64,000 bases of DNA from Streptomyces shenzhenensis (GCF_003688995.1 NZ_PENI01000011.1:124001-188000); one strand, 5' to 3'. Positions 52,495 to 61,446 are shown, numbered from the stretch's first letter. Translations and numbers: made by a program. The notes: generated by a model from the sequence alone, not told the origin.

Positions 52495-53578
52495 CCGGGG
52501 CAGGCCGCGCGGTGTGCCCAGCGGCGCCGCCGACAACCTGCTGCCCACCGGGGCCCGGCGCGCGGCCGGCCCGGCCGGCGGACGCACCCGCGCGGAGCGG
52601 CGCAAGCTCCAGCGCAAGGTCAAGCGCAGGCGCAGGCGCAGCGCGGTGCGCGAGATACCGCTCCTGGTCGGTGTGGCCGTGCTGATAGCGCTGGTCCTGA
52701 AGACCTTCCTCGTGCAGGCCTTCGTGATCCCGTCGGGCTCCATGGAGCAGACGATCCAGATCGGCGACCGGGTCCTGGTCGACAAGCTCACCCCCTGGTT
52801 CGGCTCCAAGCCGGAGCGCGGGGACGTCGTCGTGTTCCACGATCCGGGCGGCTGGCTGGCCGACGAGCAGACCACCAAGAAGAACGACCCCATCGTCGTC
52901 AAACAGGTCAAGGAAGGGCTCACCTTCATCGGTCTGCTGCCCTCCGACAACGAGAAGGACCTCATCAAGCGGGTCATCGGCGTCGGCGGTGACCACGTCA
53001 AGTGCTGCGACGCGCAGGGCCGGATGACCGTCAACGGCGTTGCCCTGTCCGAGACGGACTACCTGTACCCCGGCAACGCGCCCTCCGCGACGCCGTTCGA
53101 CGTCACTGTCCCCCAGGGGCGGCTGTGGGTGATGGGCGACCACCGCGACAACTCCGCGGACTCGCGTGCCCACCAGGACACCGACTACGGCGGCACGGTC
53201 GCCGTGGACTCCGTGGTGGGCCGGGCCATGATCATCGGCTGGCCCATCGGCCACTGGTCCAGCCTGACCGAGCCAAAAACCTTCGCAAGCGTGACGAACT
53301 CCGTGTCGGGGTCGACCGCTGCTCCCCGGCTGTCGCATAGGGTTGCCTCCGACGATCCGAACGGAATGATCCGGCTCCCGACTCCTGCGGAACTCCCGCT
53401 CGTTATGGGAGTGGTGGGCCTGCACCGTACCCGGAGCAGGCGGCGGCACAGAGTGAGGAGTTGGCGTGGGGGATGTGGCGGTTGGCGCACGGTCGGGACA
53501 CGACGGCGAGGAACACCGCGGGCGCCCCGTGGAATCGAGCGGCCCCATGGCGGACGGCGTCGTGACCTCCGGGAATGA
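52487..53578 (+). CDS. sipX: Type I signal peptidase (second), with long basic C-terminus
   Basis: The product has 363 residues. An Arg/Lys-rich cytoplasmic N-terminus (AERRKLQRKVKRRRRR) precedes a membrane helix (about 56-75). Ser85 is in IPSGSMEQT, Lys161 in DLIKRVIGVGGD, and box E is GDHRDNSADSRAH. A weakly hydrophobic segment (ELPLVMGVVGLH) near 310 is followed by about 50 Arg/Gly-rich residues that overlap sipY by 113 bases. That overlap is unusually long; the stop is unambiguous, so either the tail is real or a sequencing or evolutionary frameshift extended it. Confidence 0.9.
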   Translation: MGNRGRPRGVPSGAADNLLPTGARRAAGPAGGRTRAERRKLQRKVKRRRRRSAVREIPLLVGVAVLIALVLKTFLVQAFVIPSGSMEQTIQIGDRVLVDKLTPWFGSKPERGDVVVFHDPGGWLADEQTTKKNDPIVVKQVKEGLTFIGLLPSDNEKDLIKRVIGVGGDHVKCCDAQGRMTVNGVALSETDYLYPGNAPSATPFDVTVPQGRLWVMGDHRDNSADSRAHQDTDYGGTVAVDSVVGRAMIIGWPIGHWSSLTEPKTFASVTNSVSGSTAAPRLSHRVASDDPNGMIRLPTPAELPLVMGVVGLHRTRSRRRHRVRSWRGGCGGWRTVGTRRRGTPRAPRGIERPHGGRRRDLRE

Positions 53579-54455
53579 CGCAGGGGCGGCGCGAGACGCC
53601 ATGCCTGCCGACGGGCAGCCCCCGGTGGACGGCACGGCGGACCGGGGGCGGGGCGACTCGGCTCCCGGGCCGAAGAAGCCGCGCTCCTTCTGGAAGGAAC
53701 TGCCGATCCTGATCGGCATCGCGCTGGTGCTGGCGCTGCTGATCAAGACGTTTCTGGTGCAGGCGTTCTCGATCCCGTCGGACTCGATGCAGAACACCCT
53801 GCAGCAGGGTGACCGCGTCCTGGTCGACAAGCTCACTCCGTGGTTCGGCTCGGAGCCGGAGCGTGGCGAGGTGGTCGTCTTCCACGACCCGGACAACTGG
53901 CTGGCGGGCGAGCCGACGCCCACTCCGAACGCCGTGCAGCAGGTCCTCAGCTGGATCGGCCTGATGCCGTCCGCGGAGGAGAAGGACCTGATCAAGCGGG
54001 TCGTCGCGGTCGGCGGCGACACGGTCGAGTGCAAGAACACCGGCCCGCTGCTGGTCAACGGCAGGGCGCTGAACGAGTCGTATGTCTACCCCGGCAACAC
54101 CCCGTGCAGCATGGACGACCAGGGCGGCCAGTTCAGTGTGAAGATCCCCGAGGGCTACCTCTGGGTGATGGGCGACCACCGCCAGAACTCCCGCGACTCC
54201 CGCTACAACCAGGCCGACAAGAACCACGGCATGGTCCCGGTCGACAAGGTCGTCGGGCGTGCCATCGTCAAGGCTTGGCCGATCAACCGCTGGGGCACCC
54301 TGCCGGTCCCGGACACCTTCGACCAGCCCGGCCTCGACCAGCAGGCCCCCTCCGCCGCCTCGCTGTCGGTGGCCCCCGAGGGCATCGCGCTCGTGGGCGT
54401 CCTGCCGGTGGCGGTGTGGCGCCGCCGCCGGGCCGCGGCGAGCCGGACCCGCTGA
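53466..54455 (+). CDS. sipY: Type I signal peptidase (third)
   Basis: The product has 329 residues. A disordered 70-residue N-terminus rich in Gly/Asp/Pro precedes a membrane helix (about 78-98). Ser107 is in IPSDSMQNT, Lys177 in DLIKRVVAVGGD, and box E is GDHRQNSRDSRYN. A C-terminal hydrophobic segment (GIALVGVLPVAVW) ends in RRRR-type residues and would give a second membrane anchor, as in SipY of S. lividans, described as the main signal peptidase. GTG at 53466 follows AGTGAGGAG. Confidence 0.92.
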   Translation: MGDVAVGARSGHDGEEHRGRPVESSGPMADGVVTSGNDAGAARDAMPADGQPPVDGTADRGRGDSAPGPKKPRSFWKELPILIGIALVLALLIKTFLVQAFSIPSDSMQNTLQQGDRVLVDKLTPWFGSEPERGEVVVFHDPDNWLAGEPTPTPNAVQQVLSWIGLMPSAEEKDLIKRVVAVGGDTVECKNTGPLLVNGRALNESYVYPGNTPCSMDDQGGQFSVKIPEGYLWVMGDHRQNSRDSRYNQADKNHGMVPVDKVVGRAIVKAWPINRWGTLPVPDTFDQPGLDQQAPSAASLSVAPEGIALVGVLPVAVWRRRRAAASRTR

Positions 54456-54604
54456 AACTGCCGCCCGGGCCGTACGCCCGGGCCGCCACGTCCCGGGGAA
54501 GGCCGGGCCGCCACGTCCGGGGAAGCCTGGGTTCGGCCCCGCTCCCGACCGGGTCGGGAGGGAGGCTGGGCCCGCTTCGGAACCGCCCGGTAGGGTGCGG
54601 GTCC

Positions 54605-55372
54605 ATGGGTGGCGAGAGCACGACACATACGGCCCCGAGCGGCACCGGCGCGGCGCAGATCGGCAGCCCGCTCGGTCACCGGCTGTCCGGGGTGGCCGTG
54701 GCACTGGGCCTGGTGCTGTTCCTCGGGGGATTCGCGTGGGGAGCGGTGGTCTACCGGCCGTACACCGTGCCCACCGGCTCGATGACCCCGACGATCGACG
54801 CCGGCGACCGCGTCCTCGCGGAGCGCGTCGACGGCGGCGAGATACGCCGGGGCGACGTCGTCGTCTTCCGCGACAAGACCTGGGTGACCAATTCCGACGT
54901 GGTCAAGCGCGTGGTCGCGGTCGGCGGCGACACCGTCGCCTGCTGCACCGACGGCAAGCTGACCGTCAACGGCGAACAGATCGAGGAGCCCTACCTCCCC
55001 AAGGGCGACTTCGCCGAGATGTCGGACTTCCCGACCGTCAAGGTCCCCGCGGGCCGCCTCTTCCTCCTCGGCGACGAGCGGCAGGGTTCGCTGGACTCCA
55101 CCGCCCACCTCACCGACGCCGCCCGTGGCACCGTCGCCCGCAGCGCCGTGTCCGCCCGCGTCGACGCCGTCGCCTGGCCCATGAAGGGCATGCTCAAGGC
55201 CCCCACCGGCTTCGAGGCCCTCGGGGCGCTCTCCCAGCCCGGGCCGCTGCGCCTCGTCGTCGTCCTGATCGTCGTCGGCGCCGCCCTCGTCCTCGGCGGC
55301 GCCGCCTACGGGCCGGTCGCCAAGCGGCTGGGCCGCTCCCGCACCCGTCCGGAGCCCGCCGGTGTCCACTGA
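54605..55372 (+). CDS. sipZ: Type I signal peptidase (fourth)
   Basis: The product has 255 residues. It has an N-terminal membrane helix (about 28-48), Ser59 in VPTGSMTPT, Lys101 in DVVKRVVAVGGD, a box E variant GDERQGSLDSTAH, and a C-terminal membrane helix (LRLVVVLIVVGAALVLGGAA). The usual GDHR is GDER here, the most divergent of the four. The start is ATG at 54605. Its last 11 bases overlap the Nudix gene. Confidence 0.92.
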   Translation: MGGESTTHTAPSGTGAAQIGSPLGHRLSGVAVALGLVLFLGGFAWGAVVYRPYTVPTGSMTPTIDAGDRVLAERVDGGEIRRGDVVVFRDKTWVTNSDVVKRVVAVGGDTVACCTDGKLTVNGEQIEEPYLPKGDFAEMSDFPTVKVPAGRLFLLGDERQGSLDSTAHLTDAARGTVARSAVSARVDAVAWPMKGMLKAPTGFEALGALSQPGPLRLVVVLIVVGAALVLGGAAYGPVAKRLGRSRTRPEPAGVH

Positions 55373-55886
55373 GGCCAGGGACGCGGGCGAGGACGGGTAC
55401 ACGGGGGGCCTGCGCAAGGTCGCACGGGTGGTGCTGCTGGACCCCGACGACCGCATCCTGCTGCTGCACGGACACGAGCCGGACGACCCGGCCGACGACT
55501 GGTGGTTCACGCCCGGCGGCGGCCTGGAGGGCGACGAGACGCGCGCCCAGGCCGCGCTGCGGGAGCTGGCCGAGGAGACCGGCATCACCGAGGTCGACCT
55601 GGGGCCGGTGCTGTGGCGGCGCCGGTGCTCCTTCCCGTTCGCCGGCCGCCGCTGGGACCAGGACGAGTGGTACTACCTGGCCCGTACGGCGCAGACGACG
55701 ACCGAGGCCATGGCCCTGACCGAGCTGGAGCGGCGCAGCGTCGCCGGAGCGCGTTGGTGGACGTGTCGGGAACTGGCCCGTACGCATGAGACGGTGTACC
55801 CGACCAGACTCGCCGGGCTGCTCCGGACGCTGCTCGACGAAGGTCCCCCGGCCGGGCCCATGACCCTTGACACGGAAATCGTCTAG
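55362..55886 (+). CDS. Nudix hydrolase
   Basis: The 174-residue product contains a complete Nudix box, the pattern GX5EX7REUXEEXGU, beginning GGGLEGDETRAQAAL and continuing RELAEETGI (residues about 48-71). Preceding VLLDPDDRILLLHG and following WDQDEWYYLART are typical flanks. Nudix enzymes cleave nucleoside diphosphate derivatives; the substrate cannot be told from sequence. The GTG overlaps the sipZ stop, so it belongs to the signal-peptidase operon. Confidence 0.9.
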   Translation: MSTEARDAGEDGYTGGLRKVARVVLLDPDDRILLLHGHEPDDPADDWWFTPGGGLEGDETRAQAALRELAEETGITEVDLGPVLWRRRCSFPFAGRRWDQDEWYYLARTAQTTTEAMALTELERRSVAGARWWTCRELARTHETVYPTRLAGLLRTLLDEGPPAGPMTLDTEIV

Positions 55887-55942
55887 AGGGACGCGGGACT
55901 GGCGCACAATGGTGGGATCGCACGGCTGAAGGGGAACATGCC

Positions 55943-56251
55943 ATGAGCGCCGAGGACCTCGAGAAGTACGAGACCGAGATGGAGCTGAAGCTCTACCGGG
56001 AGTACCGCGATGTCGTCGGTCTGTTCAAATACGTGATCGAGACCGAGCGGCGCTTCTACCTCACCAACGACTACGAGATGCAGGTGCACTCGGTCCAGGG
56101 CGAGGTGTTCTTCGAGGTGTCCATGGCGGACGCCTGGGTCTGGGACATGTACCGCCCGGCCCGTTTCGTGAAGCAGGTACGCGTTCTGACGTTCAAGGAC
56201 GTGAACATTGAGGAGCTGAACAAGAGCGATCTGGAGCTGCCGGGCGGGTGA
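55943..56251 (+). CDS. DUF2469-family protein
   Basis: The 102-residue acidic protein begins MSAEDLEKYETEMELKLYRE and contains YVIETERRFYLTNDYEMQ and VWDMYRPARFVKQVRV. It belongs to an actinobacterial family of unknown function found near rnhB/yraN loci. AAGGGGAAC precedes the ATG. There is no known domain, signal peptide or membrane segment. Confidence 0.9.
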   Translation: MSAEDLEKYETEMELKLYREYRDVVGLFKYVIETERRFYLTNDYEMQVHSVQGEVFFEVSMADAWVWDMYRPARFVKQVRVLTFKDVNIEELNKSDLELPGG

Positions 56252-56274
56252 AGGCCCTCGGACGGGTGACGGGG

Positions 56275-56283
56275 TTGTCCACA
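56275..56283 (+). promoter_or_regulatory. DnaA-box match TTGTCCACA upstream of yraN
   Basis: TTGTCCACA equals the preferred Streptomyces DnaA box. It is inside the inverted repeat GTTGTCCACAAC, 75 bases before yraN. A single nonamer can occur by chance; a twin of opposite orientation lies upstream of rpsB. Confidence 0.35.
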
Positions 56284-56357
56284 ACCGGCGGGTAACCCAC
56301 CAAGATCCACTTCTTCCGGCCGGGCGCGCGACGGTGGGTGCCGGAGGTGGTGCCCGC

Positions 56358-56792
56358 ATGAACGCACAGCAGACGCACGCATCAGAACAGACGAACCGGT
56401 CAGAGCAGACCCGTCGGTCCCGAAGGACGCACCAGGCACGTCACGCACTCGGCAGGTACGGCGAGGATCTGGCCGTCCGGCGGCTGACCGCGGCCGGGAT
56501 GACGGTCCTGGAGCGCAACTGGCGCTGCGGCAGGTCCGGCGAGATCGACATCGTGGCCCGGGACGGGGACGCGCTCGTCGTCTGCGAGGTGAAGACGCGC
56601 CGGGGCGGGGGCTACGAGCATCCGATGGCCGCGGTGACCCCGGAGAAGGCGGAGCGCCTCCGCGGCCTCGCCGAACGCTGGATCCAGAGCCATGGCGGCG
56701 CCCCACCCGGCGGCGTCCGCATCGACCTGGTAGGCGTCCTGCTCCCGGACCGCGGAGCCCCCGTGGTCGAGCACGCGCGGGGGGTGGCCTGA
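56358..56792 (+). CDS. yraN: YraN/UPF0102 family nuclease-like protein
   Basis: The 144-residue product has the endonuclease-like fold of UPF0102. LGRYGEDLAVRRLTAAGMTV, NWRCGRSGEIDIVARDG and LVVCEVKTRRGGGYEHPMAA carry the E, D and ExK residues of the PD-(D/E)XK active site. A 40-residue polar N-terminus precedes the domain. ATG at 56358 follows CCGGAGGTGG. One base separates it from comM. Confidence 0.9.
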   Translation: MNAQQTHASEQTNRSEQTRRSRRTHQARHALGRYGEDLAVRRLTAAGMTVLERNWRCGRSGEIDIVARDGDALVVCEVKTRRGGGYEHPMAAVTPEKAERLRGLAERWIQSHGGAPPGGVRIDLVGVLLPDRGAPVVEHARGVA

Positions 56793-56793
56793 G

Positions 56794-58419
56794 ATGGGAT
56801 TCGCCCGTACGTGCTCCGTGGCGCTGGTGGGCGTCGAGGGCGTGGTGGTCGAGGTCCAGGCCGACCTGGAGCCGGGGGTGGCGGCGTTCACGCTGGTGGG
56901 GCTGCCGGACAAGAGCCTGACGGAGAGCCGGGACCGGGTTCGGGCCGCGGTGGTCAACTCGGGCGCCGAGTGGCCGCAGAAGAAGCTCACGGTGGGCCTC
57001 AGCCCGGCCTCGGTACCGAAGGCCGGCAGCGGCTTCGACCTCGCCGTGGCGTGCGCGGTGCTCGGCGCCGCCGAGCGGATCGATCCCAGGGTGCTCGCCG
57101 ACATCGTGATGATCGGTGAGCTGGGGCTTGACGGCCGGGTGCGCCCGGTCCGGGGCATCCTGCCGGCGGTGCTGGCCGCGGCCGACGCCGGATACGAGCA
57201 GGTGGTGGTGCCCGAGTGCGCCGCGGCCGAGGCGGCGCTGGTGCCCGGGGTGTCGGTGCTCGGCATCCGCAGCCTGCGCCAGTTGATCGCCCTGCTGACG
57301 GACGAACCCGTACCCGACGAGAAACCCGACGACCTGGGCCGACCGGATCCGCTCCTCGCGGGCCTGCGGGTGCCCGGCACGGGCGCGGCCACCGGCATGC
57401 ACAGCATCGGCGCCGCCCAGCACGACCATGACCATGACCTCGCCGACGTGGTGGGCCAGCACTCGGCGCGCACGGCGGTGGAGGTGGCCGCCGCGGGCGG
57501 TCACCACCTGTTCCTCGAAGGACCGCCCGGTGCGGGCAAGACGATGCTGGCGGAGCGGCTGCCCGCCGTGCTGCCCCGGCTCGGCCGGGAGGAATCGCTG
57601 GAGGTCACGGCGGTGCACTCGGTGGCCGGGCTGCTGCCGCCGGGCAAACCGCTGATCGACGTCGCGCCCTACTGCGCCCCGCACCACTCGGCCACCATGC
57701 AGTCCCTCGTCGGCGGCGGCCCCGGCATCGCGCGTCCCGGCGCGGTGTCCCTGGCCCACCGGGGCGTGCTCTTCCTCGACGAGGCGCCCGAGTTCCACGG
57801 CCAGACCCTGGACGCGCTGCGGCAGCCCCTGGAGGCGGGGCATGTGGTGATCGCGCGCAGCGCCGGAGTGGTCCGGTTCCCGGCCCGGTTCCTGATGGTG
57901 CTGGCGGCCAATCCGTGTCCGTGCGGACGTTTCTCGCAGCGGGACGCCCTGTGCGAGTGCCCGCCGTCGGTGATCCGACGCTATCAGGCGCGGCTGTCCG
58001 GTCCGCTGCTCGACCGGGTCGACCTCCGCGTCGAGGTGGATCCCGTGACGCGCGCCGAGCTCACCCAGCCGGGCGCCCGCGGCGAGTCCTCCGCGACGGT
58101 CGCCGACCGGGTCCGGGAGGCGCGGGAGCGTGCCGCCGCGCGGTTCACGGGAAGCCCGTGGCGGACCAACAGCGACGTGCCCGGGCGGGAGCTGCGCAGC
58201 CGCTGGCACGCCGCGAGCGGCGCGATGGACGACGCGGAGCGGAACCTGGAGCGGGGCGTACTGACGGCCCGGGGGCTCGACCGGGTCCTGCGTGTCGCCT
58301 GGACGGTGGCCGATCTCGCCGGTCACGACCGGCCGGACGCCACCGACGTCGCGCTCGCCCTGCAACTGCGCACCGGCGTCCCACGGGGCGTGCCCATGGC
58401 CATCGGGGCACCGGCGTGA
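56794..58419 (+). CDS. comM: ComM-like AAA+ ATPase (YifB, Mg-chelatase subunit ChlI-like)
   Basis: The 541-residue product has an N-terminal Lon-like domain (TLVGLPDKSLTESRDRVRAA), Walker A GPPGAGKTMLAERL, Walker B GVLFLDEAPEF, and a zinc-like CGRFSQRDALCECPP loop. ComM is a hexameric helicase that promotes branch migration of incoming DNA in naturally transformable bacteria. Streptomyces is not known for natural competence, so a general recombination role is likelier. It is coupled to dprA by a four-base overlap. Confidence 0.93.
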   Translation: MGFARTCSVALVGVEGVVVEVQADLEPGVAAFTLVGLPDKSLTESRDRVRAAVVNSGAEWPQKKLTVGLSPASVPKAGSGFDLAVACAVLGAAERIDPRVLADIVMIGELGLDGRVRPVRGILPAVLAAADAGYEQVVVPECAAAEAALVPGVSVLGIRSLRQLIALLTDEPVPDEKPDDLGRPDPLLAGLRVPGTGAATGMHSIGAAQHDHDHDLADVVGQHSARTAVEVAAAGGHHLFLEGPPGAGKTMLAERLPAVLPRLGREESLEVTAVHSVAGLLPPGKPLIDVAPYCAPHHSATMQSLVGGGPGIARPGAVSLAHRGVLFLDEAPEFHGQTLDALRQPLEAGHVVIARSAGVVRFPARFLMVLAANPCPCGRFSQRDALCECPPSVIRRYQARLSGPLLDRVDLRVEVDPVTRAELTQPGARGESSATVADRVREARERAAARFTGSPWRTNSDVPGRELRSRWHAASGAMDDAERNLERGVLTARGLDRVLRVAWTVADLAGHDRPDATDVALALQLRTGVPRGVPMAIGAPA

Positions 58420-59576
58420 CCGCAGACACCGAGCCGGACGGCGAACTGCTCCTCCGCGTCCTGCTCACCCGTGTCGTCGAACCCGGTGACGAGGTCGGGG
58501 GGCGGTGGTTGCGGGAGTACGGGGTGCGGGAGGTCGCCCGGCGGCTGCGGGACGGCGGGGAGCCGCTGCCGGGGGTGAGCGGGACGCGCTGGTCCGGGCT
58601 GCGGGCGCGCGCCGCGCGGGCCGAGCCGCACCGGGACCTGGCGGTCGCGCGCGCCGCCGGGGTGCGGTTCGTCGCCCCGGGGGACACCGAGTGGCCGGCC
58701 CAGCTCGACGACCTCGGGGACGCCCGACCCGTGGGGCTGTGGCTGCGTGGCCGGCCCAGCCTGCGGATATGGGCGCTGAGATCGGTCGCCGTCGTCGGCG
58801 CCCGGGCCTGTACCGGGTACGGCGCCCACATGGCGGCCACGCTCGCCGCGGGGCTCACCGAGCGCGGCTGGGTCGTGGTGTCCGGCGGCGCCTACGGCAT
58901 CGACGGCGCCGCCCACCGGGGTGCCCTCGGCGCGGGCGGTGCCACCGTCGCCGTCCTGGCCTGCGGTGTCGACCGGCCCTACCCGCGCGGACACGCCGAG
59001 TTGATCACCAGGATCGCGGAACAGGGGCTGGTGGTGGGGGAGTTGCCGCCCGGCGACCATCCGACGCCGAGCCGGTTCATCCTGCGGAACCGGGTGATCG
59101 CGGCGCTCACCCGGGGCACGGTCGTGGTGGAGGCCGCCCACCGCAGCGGTTCCCTGGTGACGGCGCGCGCGGCACAGCGCCTCGGGCGGTTCACGATGGG
59201 CGTGCCCGGGCCCGCCACCAGCGGGCTCTCCGCGGGCGTGCACGAACTGCTGCGCGGGGAGGGCGTGCTCGTCACCGATGCCGCGGACGTCGTCGAACTC
59301 GTCGGGGACATGGGCGAGCTGGCCCCGGCCCGGCGCGGCCCGGTGCTCCCGCGCGACCTGCTGGAACCCGGCGCCCGTCAGGTCCTGGCCGCCCTGCCCG
59401 CGCGCCGGCCCGCGCAGCCGCGGGAGATCGCCTCGGACGCGCAGACCACACCGGACGAGGTGATCGCGAGGTTGTACGAGCTTAGAGCACTTGGGTACGT
59501 CGAACGACACGGCGATGGCTGGAAGTTGACACGCCAGGCGGTGATGTCGGTCCGGTCCGGCCGGGCCGCTCGCTGA
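58416..59576 (+). CDS. dprA: DNA-processing protein DprA
   Basis: DprA binds single-stranded DNA and loads RecA. The 386-residue product has an N-terminal SAM-like helical part and a Rossmann-type core with SVAVVGARACTGYGAHMA, VSGGAYGIDGAAHRGAL, the acidic pocket PPGDHPTPSRFILRNRVIAA, and VVVEAAHRSGSLVTARAA. A C-terminal winged helix (IASDAQTTPDEVIARLYELR) follows. The GTG overlaps comM. It is followed by a hairpin, then whiG. Confidence 0.94.
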   Translation: MTADTEPDGELLLRVLLTRVVEPGDEVGGRWLREYGVREVARRLRDGGEPLPGVSGTRWSGLRARAARAEPHRDLAVARAAGVRFVAPGDTEWPAQLDDLGDARPVGLWLRGRPSLRIWALRSVAVVGARACTGYGAHMAATLAAGLTERGWVVVSGGAYGIDGAAHRGALGAGGATVAVLACGVDRPYPRGHAELITRIAEQGLVVGELPPGDHPTPSRFILRNRVIAALTRGTVVVEAAHRSGSLVTARAAQRLGRFTMGVPGPATSGLSAGVHELLRGEGVLVTDAADVVELVGDMGELAPARRGPVLPRDLLEPGARQVLAALPARRPAQPREIASDAQTTPDEVIARLYELRALGYVERHGDGWKLTRQAVMSVRSGRAAR

Positions 59577-59594
59577 CCGAGGGTGTTCGGCCGT

Positions 59595-59628
59595 CCGGGG
59601 GAATCCCGATGTCCTTGGGATTTCCCGG
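59595..59628 (+). terminator. Hairpin after dprA
   Basis: Bases 59595-59607 pair with 59617-59628, about 12 pairs with one bulged G, around a 9-base loop, 18 bases after the dprA stop. The remaining gap up to 59824 shows no gene and no clear promoter box. Confidence 0.55.
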
Positions 59629-59824
59629 AGTTGGCCCGCTGCACAGGTCACGCACAGCGATGTGCCGGGCCCGCCCGAGCGCGTCCCGGAGCGTGCCCGC
59701 CACCGGGTGGAGCCCCACCGTTCGCACACCGCGACACCTCAGTCACGCTACGCTCACGAGACCACGGCGCAGACCGGCCCAACCAGATACCAGTCCGACA
59801 GCCCACTCAGGCACCCCGCTCCGT

Positions 59825-59864
59825 AGCACTTCACAGCACTTCACAGCACTTCACAGCACTTCAC
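59825..59864 (+). repeat. Four exact tandem copies of AGCACTTCAC upstream of whiG
   Basis: The decamer AGCACTTCAC is repeated without change at 59825, 59835, 59845 and 59855, ending 23 bases before the whiG ATG. A 10-bp period puts every copy on the same face of the helix. It could be a binding array, an mRNA leader element or a slippage product. Confidence 0.85.
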
Positions 59865-59887
59865 GGCAGAACGGCACAAGGCGACGA

Positions 59888-60730
59888 ATGCCCCAGCACA
59901 CCTCCGGGTCCGACCGGGCGGCCATCCCCCCAGCCGCCCGCGACGGTGGCAGCGCGCGGCCGCCCGCTCCCTCGACACTCGACGAGCTGTGGCGGTCGTA
60001 CAAGGCGACGGGGGACGAGCGGCTGCGGGAGCAGCTGATCCTGCACTACTCACCGCTGGTGAAGTATGTGGCGGGACGAGTGAGCGTGGGACTTCCGCCG
60101 AATGTGGAGCAGGCCGACTTCGTGTCGTCGGGCGTGTTCGGGCTGATCGACGCGATCGAGAAGTTCGACGTCGGGCGGGAGATCAAGTTCGAGACGTACG
60201 CGATCACGCGGATCCGGGGCGCGATGATCGACGAGCTGCGGGCGCTGGACTGGATTCCGCGCTCGGTGCGGCAGAAGGCGCGGAACGTGGAGCGGGCGTA
60301 CGCGACGCTGGAGGCGCGGTTGCGGCGCACGCCGTCGGAGGGCGAGGTGGCGGCGGAGCTGGGGATCGGCATCGACGAGCTGCACGCGGTCTTCGGCCAG
60401 CTGTCCCTGGCGAACGTGGTGGCCCTGGAGGAGCTGCTGCATGTGGGGGGCGAGGGCGGGGACCGGCTGAGCCTGATGGACACGCTGGAGGACACCGCCG
60501 CGGACAACCCGGTGGAGGTCGCCGAGGACCGGGAGCTGCGGCGGTTCCTGGCGCGGGCGATCAACACCCTGCCGGAGCGGGAGAAGACCGTCGTGACGCT
60601 GTACTACTACGAGGGGCTGACGCTGGCGGAGATCGGGAACGTGCTGGGGGTGACCGAGAGCCGGGTCAGCCAGATCCACACGAAGTCCGTGCTCCAGCTG
60701 CGGGCGAAGCTGGCCAGTTTTGGCCGATGA
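59888..60730 (+). CDS. whiG: RNA polymerase sigma factor WhiG
   Basis: WhiG is the FliA/sigma-28-type factor that triggers sporulation of aerial hyphae in Streptomyces, normally held by anti-sigma RsiG with c-di-GMP. The 280-residue product has region 2 (SPLVKYVAGRVSVGLPPNVE, DFVSSGVFGLIDAIEKFD and KFETYAITRIRGAMIDELRA), region 3, and region 4 helix-turn-helix LTLAEIGNVLGVTESRVSQI. ATG at 59888 follows AAGGCGACG. The N-terminal 30 residues are disordered. Position between dprA and rpsB agrees with the known locus. Confidence 0.94.
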   Translation: MPQHTSGSDRAAIPPAARDGGSARPPAPSTLDELWRSYKATGDERLREQLILHYSPLVKYVAGRVSVGLPPNVEQADFVSSGVFGLIDAIEKFDVGREIKFETYAITRIRGAMIDELRALDWIPRSVRQKARNVERAYATLEARLRRTPSEGEVAAELGIGIDELHAVFGQLSLANVVALEELLHVGGEGGDRLSLMDTLEDTAADNPVEVAEDRELRRFLARAINTLPEREKTVVTLYYYEGLTLAEIGNVLGVTESRVSQIHTKSVLQLRAKLASFGR

Positions 60731-60824
60731 CGGGCCAGGGACGGCGGCCGGGCCGACCGGTGCGAACGTCCCTGGGGCACCGGTCGACTCCCGTCCGGGC
60801 GGACGCGTCCGTACAGTGGGGGGC

Positions 60825-61406
60825 GTGCCAAGGATTCGAGCGGCCTCCGTGGCCGAGCACCGGTCGATGCAGCGAGCCGCTCTGCTGGACGCGGCTCGGA
60901 GCCTGCTGTCCGAGGGCGGTACGGAGGCGCTGACCTTCCCCGCCCTCGCCGAACGCACGGGTCTCGCGCGATCGTCCGTGTACGAGTACTTCCGCTCGCG
61001 GGCCGCGGTCGTCGAGGAGCTGTGCGAGGTCGACTTCCCCGTGTGGGCCGCCGAGGTGTCGGCGGCGATGGAGCGGGCGGACACGGCCGAGGGCAAGGTC
61101 GAGGCGTATGTGCGCAAGCAGCTGGCGCTGGTCGGGGACCGGCGGCACCGGGCCGTCGTGGCGATCTCGGCGAGCGAGCTGGACGCCGGGGCGCGGGAGA
61201 AGATCCGGGCCGCGCACGGCGGGCTCGTCACAATGATCGGCGAGGCGCTGGAGGAGATGGGGCACGCCCAGCCGCGGCTGGCGGCGATGCTGCTGCAGGG
61301 CGTGGTCGACGCGGCGGTCCGGCGCATCGAGCTGGGCGCGGCCGAGGATCCCGCCGACATCACCGACGCGGCCGTCACGATGGCCCTGCGGGGCGTGCGG
61401 GGCTGA
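60825..61406 (+). CDS. TetR-family transcriptional regulator
   Basis: The 193-residue product has an N-terminal TetR DNA-binding domain: MQRAALLDAARSLLSEGGTE, ALTFPALAERTGLARSSVYE and YFRSRAAVVEELCE. The C-terminal ligand domain is helical with no recognisable effector motif. GTG at 60825 is preceded by a GGGGGG tract; the open frame continues upstream, but this start suits the domain. It is 94 bases after whiG and convergent with the M23 gene. No target operator is obvious nearby. Confidence 0.87.
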   Translation: MPRIRAASVAEHRSMQRAALLDAARSLLSEGGTEALTFPALAERTGLARSSVYEYFRSRAAVVEELCEVDFPVWAAEVSAAMERADTAEGKVEAYVRKQLALVGDRRHRAVVAISASELDAGAREKIRAAHGGLVTMIGEALEEMGHAQPRLAAMLLQGVVDAAVRRIELGAAEDPADITDAAVTMALRGVRG

Positions 61407-61446
61407 GTCCGGCCGGGGCAGGAGGGGCCCGGCGGCAGGGCCCAGC

